Source: Labia minor (taxonomy: Eukaryota > Arthropoda > Insecta > Dermaptera > Spongiphoridae). Taken from it: a stretch of DNA of 64,000 nucleotides. The stretch spans positions 72,689,719 to 72,753,718 of the forward strand of contig OY720348.1 of the NCBI GenBank assembly GCA_963082975.1, read 5' to 3'. The translations under genes and the position numbers were made by a program. Each line of letters opens with the position of its first letter. Position 1 is the stretch's first letter. This document shows, one piece after another, positions 1-12,439 of the stretch. Under the pieces are notes generated by a model. The model ran no database searches. It was given only the letters and a program-made list of their open reading frames with translations, and had not been told where the DNA came from.

Positions 1-1260
1 ATTTTATCTCAGGAATAATAATATAAATAAGAATCGATTGTCATTATAATTTAAGGAATAATTCATATTCGGTAATTATAATTATAATAATCATCATTAC
101 AATCCTTCATAACATTATAATAATATTTATAAAGGTGAATTAATCTGTCGATTTATGTAAAATAATGCTATGAAGAGAATGAGAATTTTATAATAAAATG
201 ATTGAAGGGGAATGGAGATTTTAATGAATCTCTCTTATGAAACTCAATATGCTGCAAGTGATGAGATCTTTAAATTGGTTTATGAAAATTTAAAACGTCC
301 ATAATTTTTTTCAATGTAATATTTTATTATGTTTTTTTTCTTTATATTAAAGAATTCTCCTAGTTATCAATAAAAAAAATTGATGATATTTCTAGAAGCT
401 GTTGTATAAGAATATATAAATAGTACATCATTCTTAAAGAAATATTTAAATTGAAAATCTAAAATATCCCTTCTTCTAAATCTGAATTGACAAATGCATT
501 TATTTAACAAATGATAGGTTTTATTTTAAATTTTAATTTAATCAAATAGAAAAAAAAACTATTCGCTGTTTTGTTTTTCTTTGTGAGATTGTAGTGAAAA
601 TATTTTACCTTCACTAGTTGTTGAAATTTTAATTGAGTATTATTTTAGAATAGAGATTGGAGGCCAAGCGGTTGATATTATATTGATATCTTATAGATAT
701 GAAAAAAGATCATCAAAAAAACAAATAATCATTTTGTTTTGAGACTAATGAATGAATTTCATTCATTGAACTGAAGGTTTTTATTTGGAATTGGCTTGTC
801 AGGATCATGAAATGATTGTATCTAACATGGAATAACCTGGGAAAAATTTTCTCTAAACCTATTTTAACTTAAAACATACAACAACGTGCGTTTGAACAAG
901 TGGAAAATGTCCTGAATGCTCATTATAATTATAAGAATATGCTCTAAAAACGTTACAATCTTTAGAGTCTAGAAAAAAATATTATTTTAGGGTGTAATAA
1001 TGTTTGGAAATTAATAACACTGCGCTACATCTGTATTCTATTAATTTAAAGAACAAATTTATATGAGTAATTCATATATATAGATAAATAAATGAAATTT
1101 CAAATAATAATGAACAGCAAGAAACAAAAAGAAATTGAATTTATAAATCATATCTCATTTCCCACAAATAATTTCATTATTTTTTCAATTAATTATTTAA
1201 TTAAAACTGGATATTGTGAAAAACAAGATTGAAATAAATAATACCCATTCGAATATAAGT
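1..1260. other. intergenic, no gene seen
   Basis: Very AT-rich sequence with frequent stops in all frames. I see no splice-flanked coding segment, RNA gene or recognisable repeat end. Confidence 0.6.
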
Positions 1261-1284
1261 TATAGAGAGTCAAGACAGACGGGA

Positions 1285-1450
1285 AATTTATATGTAATCA
1301 AACCAAATGGGAAAAGTCGGTGGGTAGACCCATAGAGACACCCTGCGCTGACAATGGGGTTTGGTGATGGTACAAATTAGAGAAAGATAGCTAAGTTCAA
1401 TGTAGTTAGAGAAAAGTGGTTGCTGCTGACAAGAACTTTCGAGTTTGGTT
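1285..1450 (+). mobile_element. LINE 3' end remnant
   Basis: A GC-richer patch encodes an RWVD-type segment near its start and ends in a stretch encoding roughly VVAADKNFRVW. That ending corresponds to the [10 protein letters not shown] terminus of the LINE remnant at 46.4 kb. The reading frame is broken by stops and shifts. It is a decayed 3' end of a non-LTR retrotransposon of the same family as the 57.7-58.1 kb copy; no upstream RT domain is visible. Confidence 0.55.
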
Positions 1451-2118
1451 GATAATAAATAGTTTATTATAATTTTATACACTTTGAAATTTATTTATTG
1501 AATTGTTAGGTCATTATTTAAAGGCTGTGTTCATTCAAGGTGAAGCTATATAATATAAATTAAAAAAACAACAAACATTTCAAGGTGTATATTTAAAAGA
1601 AAAGAAAATATTTCATACGATTAACTAGATAATTTATAAAAATGATTTATAATTTATTATATATCTGTTAGAATTATGATAAAATAAAAAGTATGTTTTC
1701 CATGTGTTATTTCAATAAGATGTTAAATTAAAATAAAAGAATACTAAATAAATTAATTTATAAATTAAGGTTATGGTAAAATTGGTTTCAAATTAAATTC
1801 AAGAAATGGTCGTTTAAATTCGGTGATCAACAAAAATGAAATAGAAAAGAATTGAGGAGTAAGTGAATGGCTAATTTCCTGGTATCACATGACACATGAC
1901 ACATGGTATCAGAATCAAGGACTCATCTCCTTGGATGGGTCACTGTTGAATTGTTCTTAGTCAATTCAATTCTCCTTTTAACCGAAGAAATAAGGATTTT
2001 AAGTACAGCATGTCAATTTCTCAAATTGGATCTCATTTGATATTATTATTTTATTAATAAGAATATTAAAATAAATTGTAGAGATTAGAATATTTAAATT
2101 AAAAAAAAATAACTGATT

Positions 2119-2280
2119 TTTCATATGAATAAATAAAACTAAATACGCCCAACGTTTTTCGTTGAATATGAAGTAATTCATCCATAAAGTTTGTCAGGCT
2201 TATAGAAAAATTATTTTATTCTTTTTAGTTCATTGAAAAAACGTTATTTTATAAAAACAATTTATATTTATATTATTTTG
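2119..2280 (+). repeat. interspersed repeat, copy 1 of 3
   Basis: About 160 bp that recurs directly at 31931-32086 and inverted at 31470-31608. Shared landmarks are CCAACGTTTTTCGTTGAATA, the phrase CAGGCTTATAGAAAAATTA, and AACG followed by TATTTTATAAAAA. It has no coding capacity. The family is unknown to me; it is probably a non-autonomous element. Confidence 0.6.
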
Positions 2281-2495
2281 TTACTTTTAATATATTAATT
2301 TTGCGTTTCTGTAAAAGTAACCTCTAAATTTCTTTTAATTTTATTTTTTAGTCATTCCATTTTAAGGAATATACTTTTAATTTAAAAACTTGAATTTTAT
2401 AACTTTTTTCAATCATCTATTTTTTTCATTTATTATTACTCTTTATTCAAGTTTTGATTTAAGGCCTTGACAAGATGGTCCTATGACGCCATTAA

Positions 2496-2552
2496 TCTTT
2501 CTTTCTTTCTTTCTTTCTCTCTCTCTATCTATCTATCTTTCTATTTTTTTCC
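2496..2552 (+). repeat. TTTC/TC/TATC microsatellite
   Basis: Compound pyrimidine tract: TTTC units, then TC units, then ATCT units. Confidence 0.9.
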
Positions 2553-4061
2553 TTTCTCTTCATATTTAAATAAAAAAAATTTTATATTTAATAATAAAAA
2601 AAAATGTAAAAAATTGAGATTTTATTGTTATGATTGTTGTTATATATTACAATACCTACACATTAAATTAATAATAAGAGTTATAATCACCATAAAAACA
2701 AAATTTTTAAATTTAACAAAATTGTATATTGCATATTTTTGAAAAATAATGAATATATTAGTTATAATAAACATTAATTATATTCGTTTATATGACTTAC
2801 TGTTGTAGAAAGGTTCTTTAAAACCCACAATTGGAAATATTGTGTAAAACGTTTTTCAGTGCATTTTAACTTTTAGTATATCATTATTCTATTAATATTT
2901 TTTTTTGTATATTATTATTGATTCAACCACTTTCTGTAAAATCTATGCTTTATTGAAAATATTATCAAGTTTCAGGAATTTTACATTAAAAAGATAATGA
3001 GAAATTTGTAATGGATATCCCCTACTTATTTTTCCTCATTTTTTTCCTCTCCTTTCTCCAAGAAGGTTATTTGAAGAAGCGATTGAGATAATATCGAGAG
3101 GGAAAAAATATGTAATTTTTTTTTTTTTCATGTGTGAAATTGAGATATTAGAAATAAACTTAATTGAAAGAAAAAAATGATGTTATTGATTTCAATATCG
3201 TTTTCAATAAATTAATTAAATATTTATAAATATAAAGATAAGGGTGAAAGTTTGATAAGTAAATGAATAGATTCGTCAAACACAACCAAACACCATTTGA
3301 AAAATAATTGAAAAACTAATAATAATATATTTTCATTTCAATTTCATTTCAATTAAGTTTGCTGGATTTGCCAAATCCAATCCCCCCTTCCACTTAAAAA
3401 GCATTGTGCATGTTTCCAAAGTTGAACATTCATAGAAAATTCATCTGACAAATAAGTCATTTATTTTGCCAGGGAAAAAAATCAATAAATTTAATTTCAA
3501 ACTTACTGTGAAGTTGTTGACTCATTAGAATTACACCATTTATAATTGATTTTATTAATTAATGTATGTTTTTATTATTATTTTTAATCTATCAATTCTT
3601 AATAAAATTTTTCAAAGAATCCAAAATATTCTGTTTGAATATTTCAACAACAATATTCTTCAAAATTTTGAAATTTTCTATTAAATTTATTTATTTATAA
3701 ATTATGAATAATACTCATTTTGTTAAAAATATAATTAATTATATAATTAGGAGGTAAAGAATAAATAAATATGTAATAAAACAGGTTAATATCTAAGAGA
3801 TAAGAAAATTTGATAAGTATTATTATTCTACTATTGTTTTTTAATTCATATTTTTTTTATAATATTGTTGTACAAATGTATATGTCTAAAAAATTTAAAA
3901 TTATTGATTTTTAATTTAATTTAATAAATTGTTATCGAAATTTTATTATTTGAAATTTTCTATAGATAATGTGTTTATAATAATTAATATTCTCCAAAAT
4001 ATCTAATAACGTATTAACAATAAACTTCTAAATCATTGCAATAGAAAATAATAATATAATA

Positions 4062-4633
4062 AGTTGACCTGTGGCCAGGTCCGAACCGACCGACGATTTG
4101 AAGTAAATTAATTTCCAGCTACAGAAACAATTTCAAATAATTTTAATATATCTATTAATGTAATAAAAAACAGATAGGCATATAACATAAATATTTTTAA
4201 TTTTATTTTATTTATAATATATATGTAAGACCAGGCTGTGACGTCATATAATTTTAAATCAAGAAAAAACTAATAAATATGATTTTTCTCGAGGATAAAA
4301 CCAATACAAAGTGCATGATTCGTGGTGATATGTAAAAAATCTCCTCATGTGAAATTTGGTGTGAAAATAACCCTTCCCTTCCTATCGTCGATCGCTAATA
4401 CTACCACTTCCGGTTTCCGGATTTGCACCAAAAGTTGATCAATTCATCTCACTGGTGCATTAAGTAAATATACCAAAGGTACACATCTATACGGATGGAA
4501 AGACGGACAGACATCATGCTAAAAATACTTTTTTCTGTTAAGAAAATGCATGATTCGTGGGGAGATATGTAAAAATCTCCACATGTGAAATTTGCTGTGA
4601 AAACATTACCTTCCCTTCCTATCGTCGGTCGGT
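4062..4633 (-). mobile_element. 0.6-kb non-coding element, copy 1 (inverted)
   Basis: Reverse-complement copy of the elements at 39235-39838 and 60203-60813. Both ends carry the same ACCGACCGACG motif, so the core is flanked by short inverted repeats. Outside one of them lies a perfect hairpin, GACCTG TGGC CAGGTC. Inside, a module of about 50 bp that includes ATTCGTGG, ATATGTAAAAA, CTCC and TGTGAAATTT occurs twice. There is no open frame of note, so it is non-autonomous. Confidence 0.8.
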
Positions 4634-5591
4634 AAAAAATAATTTAAATATAGTTATTGTTTGAAGATATTTAATATTTCATATAATTTTGTTTAATTAT
4701 CATTTAGTAAATAAAAAAATAATATGATCCAGAATGAATAGAATGATATTAAGAAATGATTTAATAAAATCTCTGGCAAATACTCATGTGATTAAAATGT
4801 GTTTAAAAAGAAAACAGAAAATGTTAAATTTCGAATAAATATTAAATAGTGGATTCGAGTATATCGATGAAATATTGTATAAACTAAAAAAATTATAGAA
4901 CGAATAATATAACAATGTGATAAGTGGTTTGTCTATTACCTTCTTCTAAATCTTTTGTTTATTGAATGTTAAGTTTTATGTAAGTAAAGGGTTATTAAAA
5001 ATACTTTTTTATTTAAAAGTAAATTTTTAAAGAATAAACAATTAATTTATTGATCTATTGAAATCGCTGATTCCCAAAGTGGGCTCTAGTTGTAGGGATT
5101 AAGGGAGGCAGTGGGGAAAATTGATTTACCTTTCTATTTATTGTGAGTTCAATAATTAGTTTCATAATTTCAAACAACAATGTTTTTAATTTACATCTTT
5201 CCCTACTAAATTTTACGAAAAAGGTAGAACATATGGCATTATATCTCAATGGATTGATATCAAAATTTGTAAAATATTACTTCCCAGAGAGCATTGAGTA
5301 AATTTTTATAAGAGGTCGGTAGCCAAATATTTTTGGAAGCAGTGCTTTCAATATTTAAAAACCATTTAATTATTCTTTTTTGTTAATTTTTTTAATGGCA
5401 AAACAATCTAAAATTTCATATATAAAATTGATATTATTTATTTGTTCATAATAATAAAAAATAAAAATAAATTAAAATAATCATAATCAAAAATTTATGG
5501 GAAAACAAAAAAAATTATTTTAATTGATAAGTAAGCTGAAGCCATCATTTTACTATATATTATTGATTTTTCTCAGTAGTGTTTTTAGATA

Positions 5592-5622
<31 letters not shown>

Positions 5623-6482
5623 GCTTAAAGTCCAGCTAGTCGGTCATTAGACTTGCTATAAGGTCAGAAGGAAATTTGAGTTATTTACTCTCTGCCAAAA
5701 GTTGTTAGCCACTTCTTAGAAAGCACTGCTGACAACCTAACGAATAACAATGCATGCAAACAAAAATCGTTTTATAATTGATAAGTAGGTAGAAGGCATC
5801 TTTTTAATTTCGTATTATATTATTTATCTTTAATTATTTTTTTTAATAAAATTTTTTCATGTTCAATTATTGATGAAAACAATGTATACTAAATAAAATT
5901 TTGATTCAATTAAATTTATTAATTATTAACTTATTTTATTTCTGTTTTTTTCATTTTCGTTTATAATGTCTATTATTAAATTTACAATTTTTAACATCAT
6001 TTTATATTTGATTCGATACAAAGAAGAAGAGAATACAATGATTATGATTAGAGCTTGTTTAAAAAACGCTTAATATAAAAATCCATATCTTTTAACAGAG
6101 ATAATCCTTATAGAAACTCTATACATAGATTTATATATATATGTATATATTAATCTGATGTATTCCAAAATATAATATTAATAAAAAAGTTTTCTGTTAG
6201 TTAATAAATATTAATTATAAAAATTATATGGTAGTAATATGATCAGACAGTAAAAGATAAATCCCAACAAAGAATGGAGGATCAATGCTCGGCTGTAATC
6301 ATTCAAACTCAAATTTCATTTTTATTTAAAAAAAAATGATAACATAATTTGTTATAAAACAGAAAAATTGATAATGTAAAGGTGGAGCAAAATAATTCGA
6401 GTTAACAAAAATTATTCAAATATACTCAGATATTTAAATATAAATAATTTAATAAATATATTTATTTATTAAAATAATATTT

Positions 6483-6520
<38 letters not shown>

Positions 6521-7639
6521 AAATAAAGAATGTTTTAAACGTTGAATTTATCCATTATTTTTTAAAAAAAATCAAGCAAATGCTAAGTTACAAAGATTGC
6601 TTGTATTTTCGGTTTGCTAACGGTTCGCCAAGGAGTCGCCGACCTCTTCATGAAACAGGTACTCTTCCCAACTGAAGAGCAGGAAACATAAGAAAAGAAC
6701 TCCTCTCCGTTTATCCCATTTGTTTTGAAATCGAGCGAATCCAGTTTCATTTGGCTACCAAAGACTCTTAAAAGGGCCTTGATGATTCAAAGAAACACAA
6801 TCATCTAAATAAATAATTATATTCATTCTTTTTTATTTTATTTCTTTTATCAAATAATAATTTAACTTTCCCTCCTTGTTATTTTAACAATGAAACAATT
6901 CAATGAACTTGAGGTTACCTCTATCCTAATATTTTTACATGAGATTTTATTAATTGTACAATTGTATTTATTAAATATTAAATACTTCTAAATCAGAAAA
7001 TATGCATGTTAAATAAGCAATTCATTTTCCCTTTAATTAATTAAAAATATTGAAATATTTATTTTAATGGTGTCTATTAAAATAGACGGTTATATTGGAT
7101 TGTTTATATTATTATTCTATTGATTATTATAAACAATAGTCTCCCGTTAATCAATTTATTTTAGTAAAAACATATTTTATTGCTTTTAATTTCTATATTT
7201 TGTTATTAATTAAAAACCCATATATATATATAAGATTATTTTTTTACTTTGGAATAATTTTACTTTGGAATAAATAAATAAATACATCAATGTATAATAT
7301 TAATCGTATTTAATATACATCAAATGTGATTTTAAATAAATTTATTATATTAGAAAAATTTAAAAAAAATAAACAGATGTAAAAAAATAATTAATCGTGT
7401 TGTTTATAAAACACTATCTATAACATAATATTATTTTAACATTATCAATGAGAATTTGTTATACATCAACGATAAATATTAAATATTTATTTCCAAGAGA
7501 TTAATTGAATTATTTATTTATATGATATGCTAAAAAATAATTATTGTTTTAATATAAATAATTTAATGATATACGCGGTAATATTAAAATAACTCTTGTA
7601 TTATAAAATGATACCAAAAACATGGAACAAATAGTAATT
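4634..7639. other. intergenic with decayed repeats
   Basis: No supported gene. A segment of about 60 bp near 5514-5580 recurs directly near 5769-5830, and GTCGGTAGCC near 5315 has a looser counterpart near 5704. There are TA microsatellites near 5591-5616 and 6486-6517. A GC-richer island at 6590-6790 is listed separately. Confidence 0.5.
6590..6790. other. GC-richer island, possible exon or UTR
   Basis: About 200 bp of clearly higher GC than its surroundings, with a potential plus-strand splice donor (ACAG followed by GTACTC near 6657) and a short stop-free stretch before it. I recognise no protein in it. It could be an isolated exon, a 5' UTR or an old repeat. Confidence 0.25.
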
Positions 7640-7928
7640 ATTTATATTATATTATAAATATATATCTTATCTTATTATGCTAGCTAAAATTGTATATATG
7701 TATTTATCTATATATATTGGTTCTCAAAAACCGCTCTAACGATTTTTTTCAAATTCACACTAGATATAGTATTTATAAAGAAAAATTAAGTTTTATTGAT
7801 GATATCTCTTGAAACATACAGCTTCATTATTAATTTCTTAATTGAAAATTATATATGGAAAACGTCAAAATTTTTAATACTGCCTGCTAAGACAGTAAAA
7901 AAATGACAATTTTTTATCTAAATACATA

Positions 7929-7982
7929 TAGTCCAGCGGTTGGACTGATGTTTTAACGAGTGGATTTCGTCGGTTCGAAACT
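7929..7982 (+). promoter_or_regulatory. tRNA-like A and B boxes (SINE head)
   Basis: TAGTCCAGCGG (7929-7939) matches the A-box consensus TRGYNNANNGG at every position. GGTTCGAAACT (7972-7982) matches the B-box GGTTCGANNCC except for the last base. The spacing is normal for tRNA promoters. The sequence does not fold as a tRNA acceptor stem, so it reads as the head of a tRNA-derived SINE. The copy near 25310-25380 (minus) has one mismatch in each box. Confidence 0.6.
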
Positions 7983-8530
7983 CGCCGGGTGAATCGTTAT
8001 TTAAAAATGAAAATAATGATTTTGTTATTTTTTTTTCTTTTTATCTATTGTTTACTTTTTAATAAATTACTATTCTATATTTATTTATTCATTGTTCTTT
8101 TATTAATAAAGTTTTAGATAGTTTTATAAGTTTTAATATTTTTTCAATAAAATATTATTCAATATATTTATTAATATTATTTTATTTATTATTATTGAGT
8201 ACCCGAAGTTCCATTCATTTTAATCAGATTGATGCAATGATGCAACAGTTAATAATTGTAATATTGTAATAAATTTCTATCTTGAAAATTGTTACATATT
8301 ATTCAGGATATTTTAAAAACTATTTCTTTCTTTAATTAATATTCATTTTTTCTATAAGTCAGATATATTTCCAAATATTAAATAATTTTTGAAGTGAAAA
8401 CTTCTTTAGCGGCGTTGAGCACTTTTGCGGGATGGGGAAAAAGTATAGAACTCGCGTGATCGTGACCAACACCATGAAACCATCTGCTTTCAAATTTCTT
8501 ATAACAGAGCGCGAAATTTGAATTGTCATT

Positions 8531-8683
8531 AGAACTGTTTTATAAATTATCTCTAACATATAAATATATATTTATTATGTAAAGTTCATTTCATATATAC
8601 ATATATAATCAAAATTATACGAAATGAACTTCACATAATAAATATATATTTTATGTTAGAGATAAGAATTATAAAACAGTTCG
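8531..8683. repeat. fold-back inverted repeat
   Basis: Two arms of about 65 bp (8531-8597 and 8618-8683) are near-perfect reverse complements separated by only about 20 bp, for example AGAACTGTTTTATAA against TTATAAAACAGTTC. An outer pair, AAGTGAAAACTTCT near 8392 and AGAAGTTTTCACTT near 8858, extends the symmetry. Confidence 0.8.
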
Positions 8684-9145
8684 TATTGCAATATTTTAAA
8701 CAAAGTTGTGTATTTATATATATATAAATATAAGTTACAAATTTGTTTAAAATATATGTTTAAAATAATATATAAGTTATATATATATACATGCATATGA
8801 AATTCATCTTTCTCGTGAAATAGCGCGAATTTCGTCTGTTTTAAAATTTCTTACGCAGAAGTTTTCACTTCTGTCGGCCAGTCCCACGACTGCCAATTTT
8901 GCTTTTTTAATTCCGAAAAGCTGCAAAGCACGTTTTTTTGTCTTTAGTTTGTTTTATAACCACTTGGGGCGCTAAACAGTTTTTCAAAAAAACACTATAG
9001 AAAAAAAATATATGTACCTATATATTATATATTTATGTATTATTGAGGAGCACAAGTTCATTAATTTTAATCAGATTGATGCAAATGTGTAACATTTAAT
9101 AATTGTAATAAATAATTAAAGAATTGTGTATCAATATTTTTTAAA

Positions 9146-9258
9146 GGGTAGAGCGAGAGCTCGGTGTCCCAGGTATTAATATTACCAGCCAAATCCAATA
9201 ATAATGAATCATTTTTTTTAACTTAAGTACCGAGCCGAGGCTCGGGGTCCCGGTACTA
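9146..9258 (-). repeat. CCGAGCC hairpin module, inverted copy
   Basis: Reverse complement of the modules at 24609, 24852 and 25043. The end carries the self-complementary CCGAGCC TCG GCTCGG. Confidence 0.8.
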
Positions 9259-12200
9259 TATATATAATCTTCATGGACAAAATATTAGGACAATATAAAT
9301 ATTGGATATATATTTATATATTTTATTCTTTTAAATCTATTTAATAACCAAAATGTTCTTTATTTAATTATATGTGAGATTTATTTTATTCTTAACTAAC
9401 AACAATTCCCAAAAATGATATATTCGAATATTTATATTATTTATATTTCTTATTATATTATATAATTATATTGTTTGTTTTAAATCACAAAGATTCAGAG
9501 GATTTTCATTAGAAAGAGAATATTTCTCATTTATTTTATTTAAAAATTTATGAATTTTTTGTTACATTTGTAAAACTTCTTTTATTTTTTATCAGAAGAA
9601 TAGATTGGATGGGTTTAGTATATGTATTTTTTTATTCCCTTTTTTCAACAATAAGTAAAACTATGGGACAACAGGTTATGGTTCTTCTACAGGCTATCCA
9701 TAGTTGAAGTAGTTGAAATAATAGGAAAACAAAAAAAAAATTATAAAAAGGATACCCAAGAAGAAGATTCACTAAATATACGATATAGAAAATGGAAAAT
9801 AAATTTTACAACGCTAAGCATTTTCGAAAAAGTATATACATATACGAGTATGGTATTTTTGGAATGGTCTGTAATGGAGAGCGAGTCCATGGGTAGTTTT
9901 GCTATTTTCAATGAAACCATTTCAACAAAATTCAGGTAGGTAGGTAGGTAAGCTTTCCTCGAAAAGGGAGGAAGGGGACAATCGATGTGTTTACCACGTA
10001 AGTGTAGAGAAGCTTTATCTTTTTTATGAATAGAAAGGGCTACTCCTTTCTCCCTGTCCCTTTTCCACTCCCTAAAAACACCCATGTCCAAAGGGGGGAG
10101 TGACAAGAGAGGAATAGAAATTGTTATTCGAATGCAGGCGGTCAGTCTTGCAAGATAAAACTGAAATGGAACAACAAACGACCAATTAAACATCAATCAA
10201 AAAATAGAAAATAAAATAAAATAACTTCTTCAGAATGTTCAAAAATATTAATCAAAATTCGTATATATATATATATATATTCTTTTTTTTTCTTGTTTCT
10301 TAATCATTTAACAATAATTCGTAAAGAATATTCATTCATTTCCCTCTTTTATTTGAAATAAATCCATTTCGATATGATCAAAAGTATTTTGATCACAAAT
10401 AATTCCAAACACGATTGAAATCGCTCAAACATAATTCAATATTTAATCTTAAGTGAAAGGCATGTGATAGAAACACACTTGATATATTTTTTTCTTAAAT
10501 CCAAATTACCACTTCACGTAATCTTCAGGTTATTTGAATATCATACCTATTTCAATAGCAATACGATTAAATTTAAAAATAATAATTGTAAATTTATGTG
10601 CGATTTCAATTAATTCACCTGAACAAATAATACTAGTATAGTTAGTTTATATATATATATATATAATTTATTCCAAATATCTTACAACCATTTTAGCAAA
10701 TTTAACATATTTAAATGTATATATTACAATATTATAATTTAAAAACCTAGGAAATTTTGGAACTTTCCGAAGTTTCTTTCATCTTTTCTAATATATTCTA
10801 TAATTAAAAAAAAATAATAATAATATTTAATAGAAATTTTGAACATCTCTTAAACTTCATATCATTTTGTACACATATAATAAGATTTATATTTTTCTAA
10901 AATTATAATTAAAAAAAGGGCAATTTAATTAATTTATTTTTAAATTTAAAATAAATCCAAATGCCTTTTACTTTTTATTATTATTTAACTGATAAATATT
11001 TTCATATTCAACAAATTCCAAGATAAATAATAAATAACAAACTACATACTACCCTTTATTTAATTTCCCGGTTTATTGAACAATATGGCATTATATTGGA
11101 AATAAACTTGGTATTATAATCGGAGATTGATCTTTTTGTTTGATGCCACGCTATCCCATCACTGAGTTTGAACAAATCATTTTAAGACTCGTCAAATATA
11201 CAACTACTATTAAAACTAGTAGTAATGTTCCCAAGAAACTTTAAGAAAACTTTTTTTCTTTCGTTCATTTACTTTATTGAGCATTTCATTCATGATTATA
11301 AAAGTTTAATAAAAATCAAAATCAAAAATAAACAAAATATATATATATATCTTAAATTAATCTTCATGGGGATAATTTATTTAAGGTTTGATATCCCCTT
11401 CCTCAATGGACCATTCATTCTATATGTATAATTAAAAATATTGTGTAATCTTTTCAAATAAGTATTTTTTTAATTCGTATTATTAAAAAACGACGTAAAT
11501 TAAAATTTTTACTACTTCAGTATTTCTAAATCTAATTTTTTCTTTTCAATTTTTAATGTTAAAATTTGAAAAAAATTTTCAGGAAAGTGAAGATAGGTAT
11601 ACGTATGCCACACATATTTCGTTATAATAGACAAAAGAAATATTCAGTATATAGGGAATTCAGTATATTCAGTATAATGGAAACAACCCTTTTTTTCTAG
11701 AACCATTTCAATTGTTTTTTTAAAGAAATAAGTTTTTGTTATTGAATTTCAATGCTCTCTAAATTTTAACAAATATGGATATAAGAATTAGTGAATGTCC
11801 ATCCTATATTTTGACAAAATAATCTGTGTGTGAACAAATATATTATAAATTTAAAATGAATACAATACCCAAATACAATCAAATAGAATAAATTAAATAA
11901 ACAAAAATTAAAATAAAATTCTAAAGAAATAAATAGGGTAAAAGAAATAATTATTTTATAATTTACCCATCTAAAATGAAATTTCTGAGGGAAGCATAAT
12001 TTCTTTTTATAATGATAAAAAATTATAAATTGGTGTGTCTGTTGTGAGAGATATTAATTTTAATTTAATTATTCTGAAAATTGAAAATCCTTAAACTCTG
12101 ATAAAAGTGTAAGTTCTATGTTTTAAGGTTACATTTTGAAAGTTTTTATCTGTTTATGGGGGAAAACGACTTGTTATTGATAAACAGTTTAAGAATATAT

Positions 12201-12435
12201 ATATATATAATTAGTGTTTTGGATACCTTTAAAAATAATGAATTAGTGAGTTTAACATTTGTTCATGTTTTGATTATAAAAAATAAGCCCTAGATATCTT
12301 ACTCACAATTTGATTTGGACTATTATTTTATGTATTTAAAGAATATCCAATTGATTTTAAATTTTTTTGCAGCGCCATTTGTTGAAACCATTGTTGTGTT
12401 TTAATCCGTATACAAAAATGTCGGGAATTGTTTTA
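9259..12435. other. intergenic, mostly AT-rich
   Basis: No supported gene apart from one long open frame of unknown standing (9741-10193). There are TA repeats near 10261-10280 and 10651-10664. Confidence 0.5.
9741..10193 (-). CDS. hypothetical open frame, 150 aa
   Basis: I do not recognise this protein. It is the longest uninterrupted frame in this AT-rich part of the window and begins at an ATG at 10193. It covers a GC-richer patch at 9890-10190. The C-terminal third is hydrophobic and aromatic (VYVYTF, KFIFHFLYRIF), and the middle is charged (REWKRDREKG). There is no signal of a known family, no clear splice sites and no neighbour that explains it. In sequence this AT-rich a 150-codon run is unlikely by chance alone, but the local GC rise makes it less so. 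It could be a UTR or an old element. Confidence 0.2.
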   Translation of the reverse strand: MFNWSFVVPFQFYLARLTACIRITISIPLLSLPPLDMGVFREWKRDREKGVALSIHKKDKASLHLRGKHIDCPLPPFSRKAYLPTYLNFVEMVSLKIAKLPMDSLSITDHSKNTILVYVYTFSKMLSVVKFIFHFLYRIFSESSSWVSFL

Positions 12436-12439
12436 TTTA

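Larger units (their letters stand above)
1461..4061. other. intergenic, AT-rich
   Basis: No supported gene. It holds one member of an interspersed repeat (about 2119-2280), a pyrimidine microsatellite (2496-2552) and otherwise low-complexity AT sequence. Confidence 0.6.
7640..9258 (+). repeat. composite repeat with tRNA-like head, copy 1
   Basis: A block of about 1.6 kb, most of which recurs in reverse complement at 24609-25985. Matched parts: 7690-7900 with about 25790-25980, 8010-8175 with about 25210-25300, 8220-8300 with about 24970-25030, and 9146-9258 with three modules there. It contains a pol III type promoter, a fold-back hairpin and a GC-rich hairpin module, each listed below. No protein-coding frame is convincing. 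Confidence 0.7.

Noticed and set aside
2467-2742. 91-codon plus frame
   Set aside because: Driven by the pyrimidine microsatellite and AT-rich sequence (Phe, Ser, Leu, Lys, Asn, Ile).
7929-7990. tRNA gene suggested by good A and B boxes
   Set aside because: No acceptor stem or credible anticodon arm; it sits in a repeat with a second decayed copy, so it is listed as a tRNA-derived repeat.
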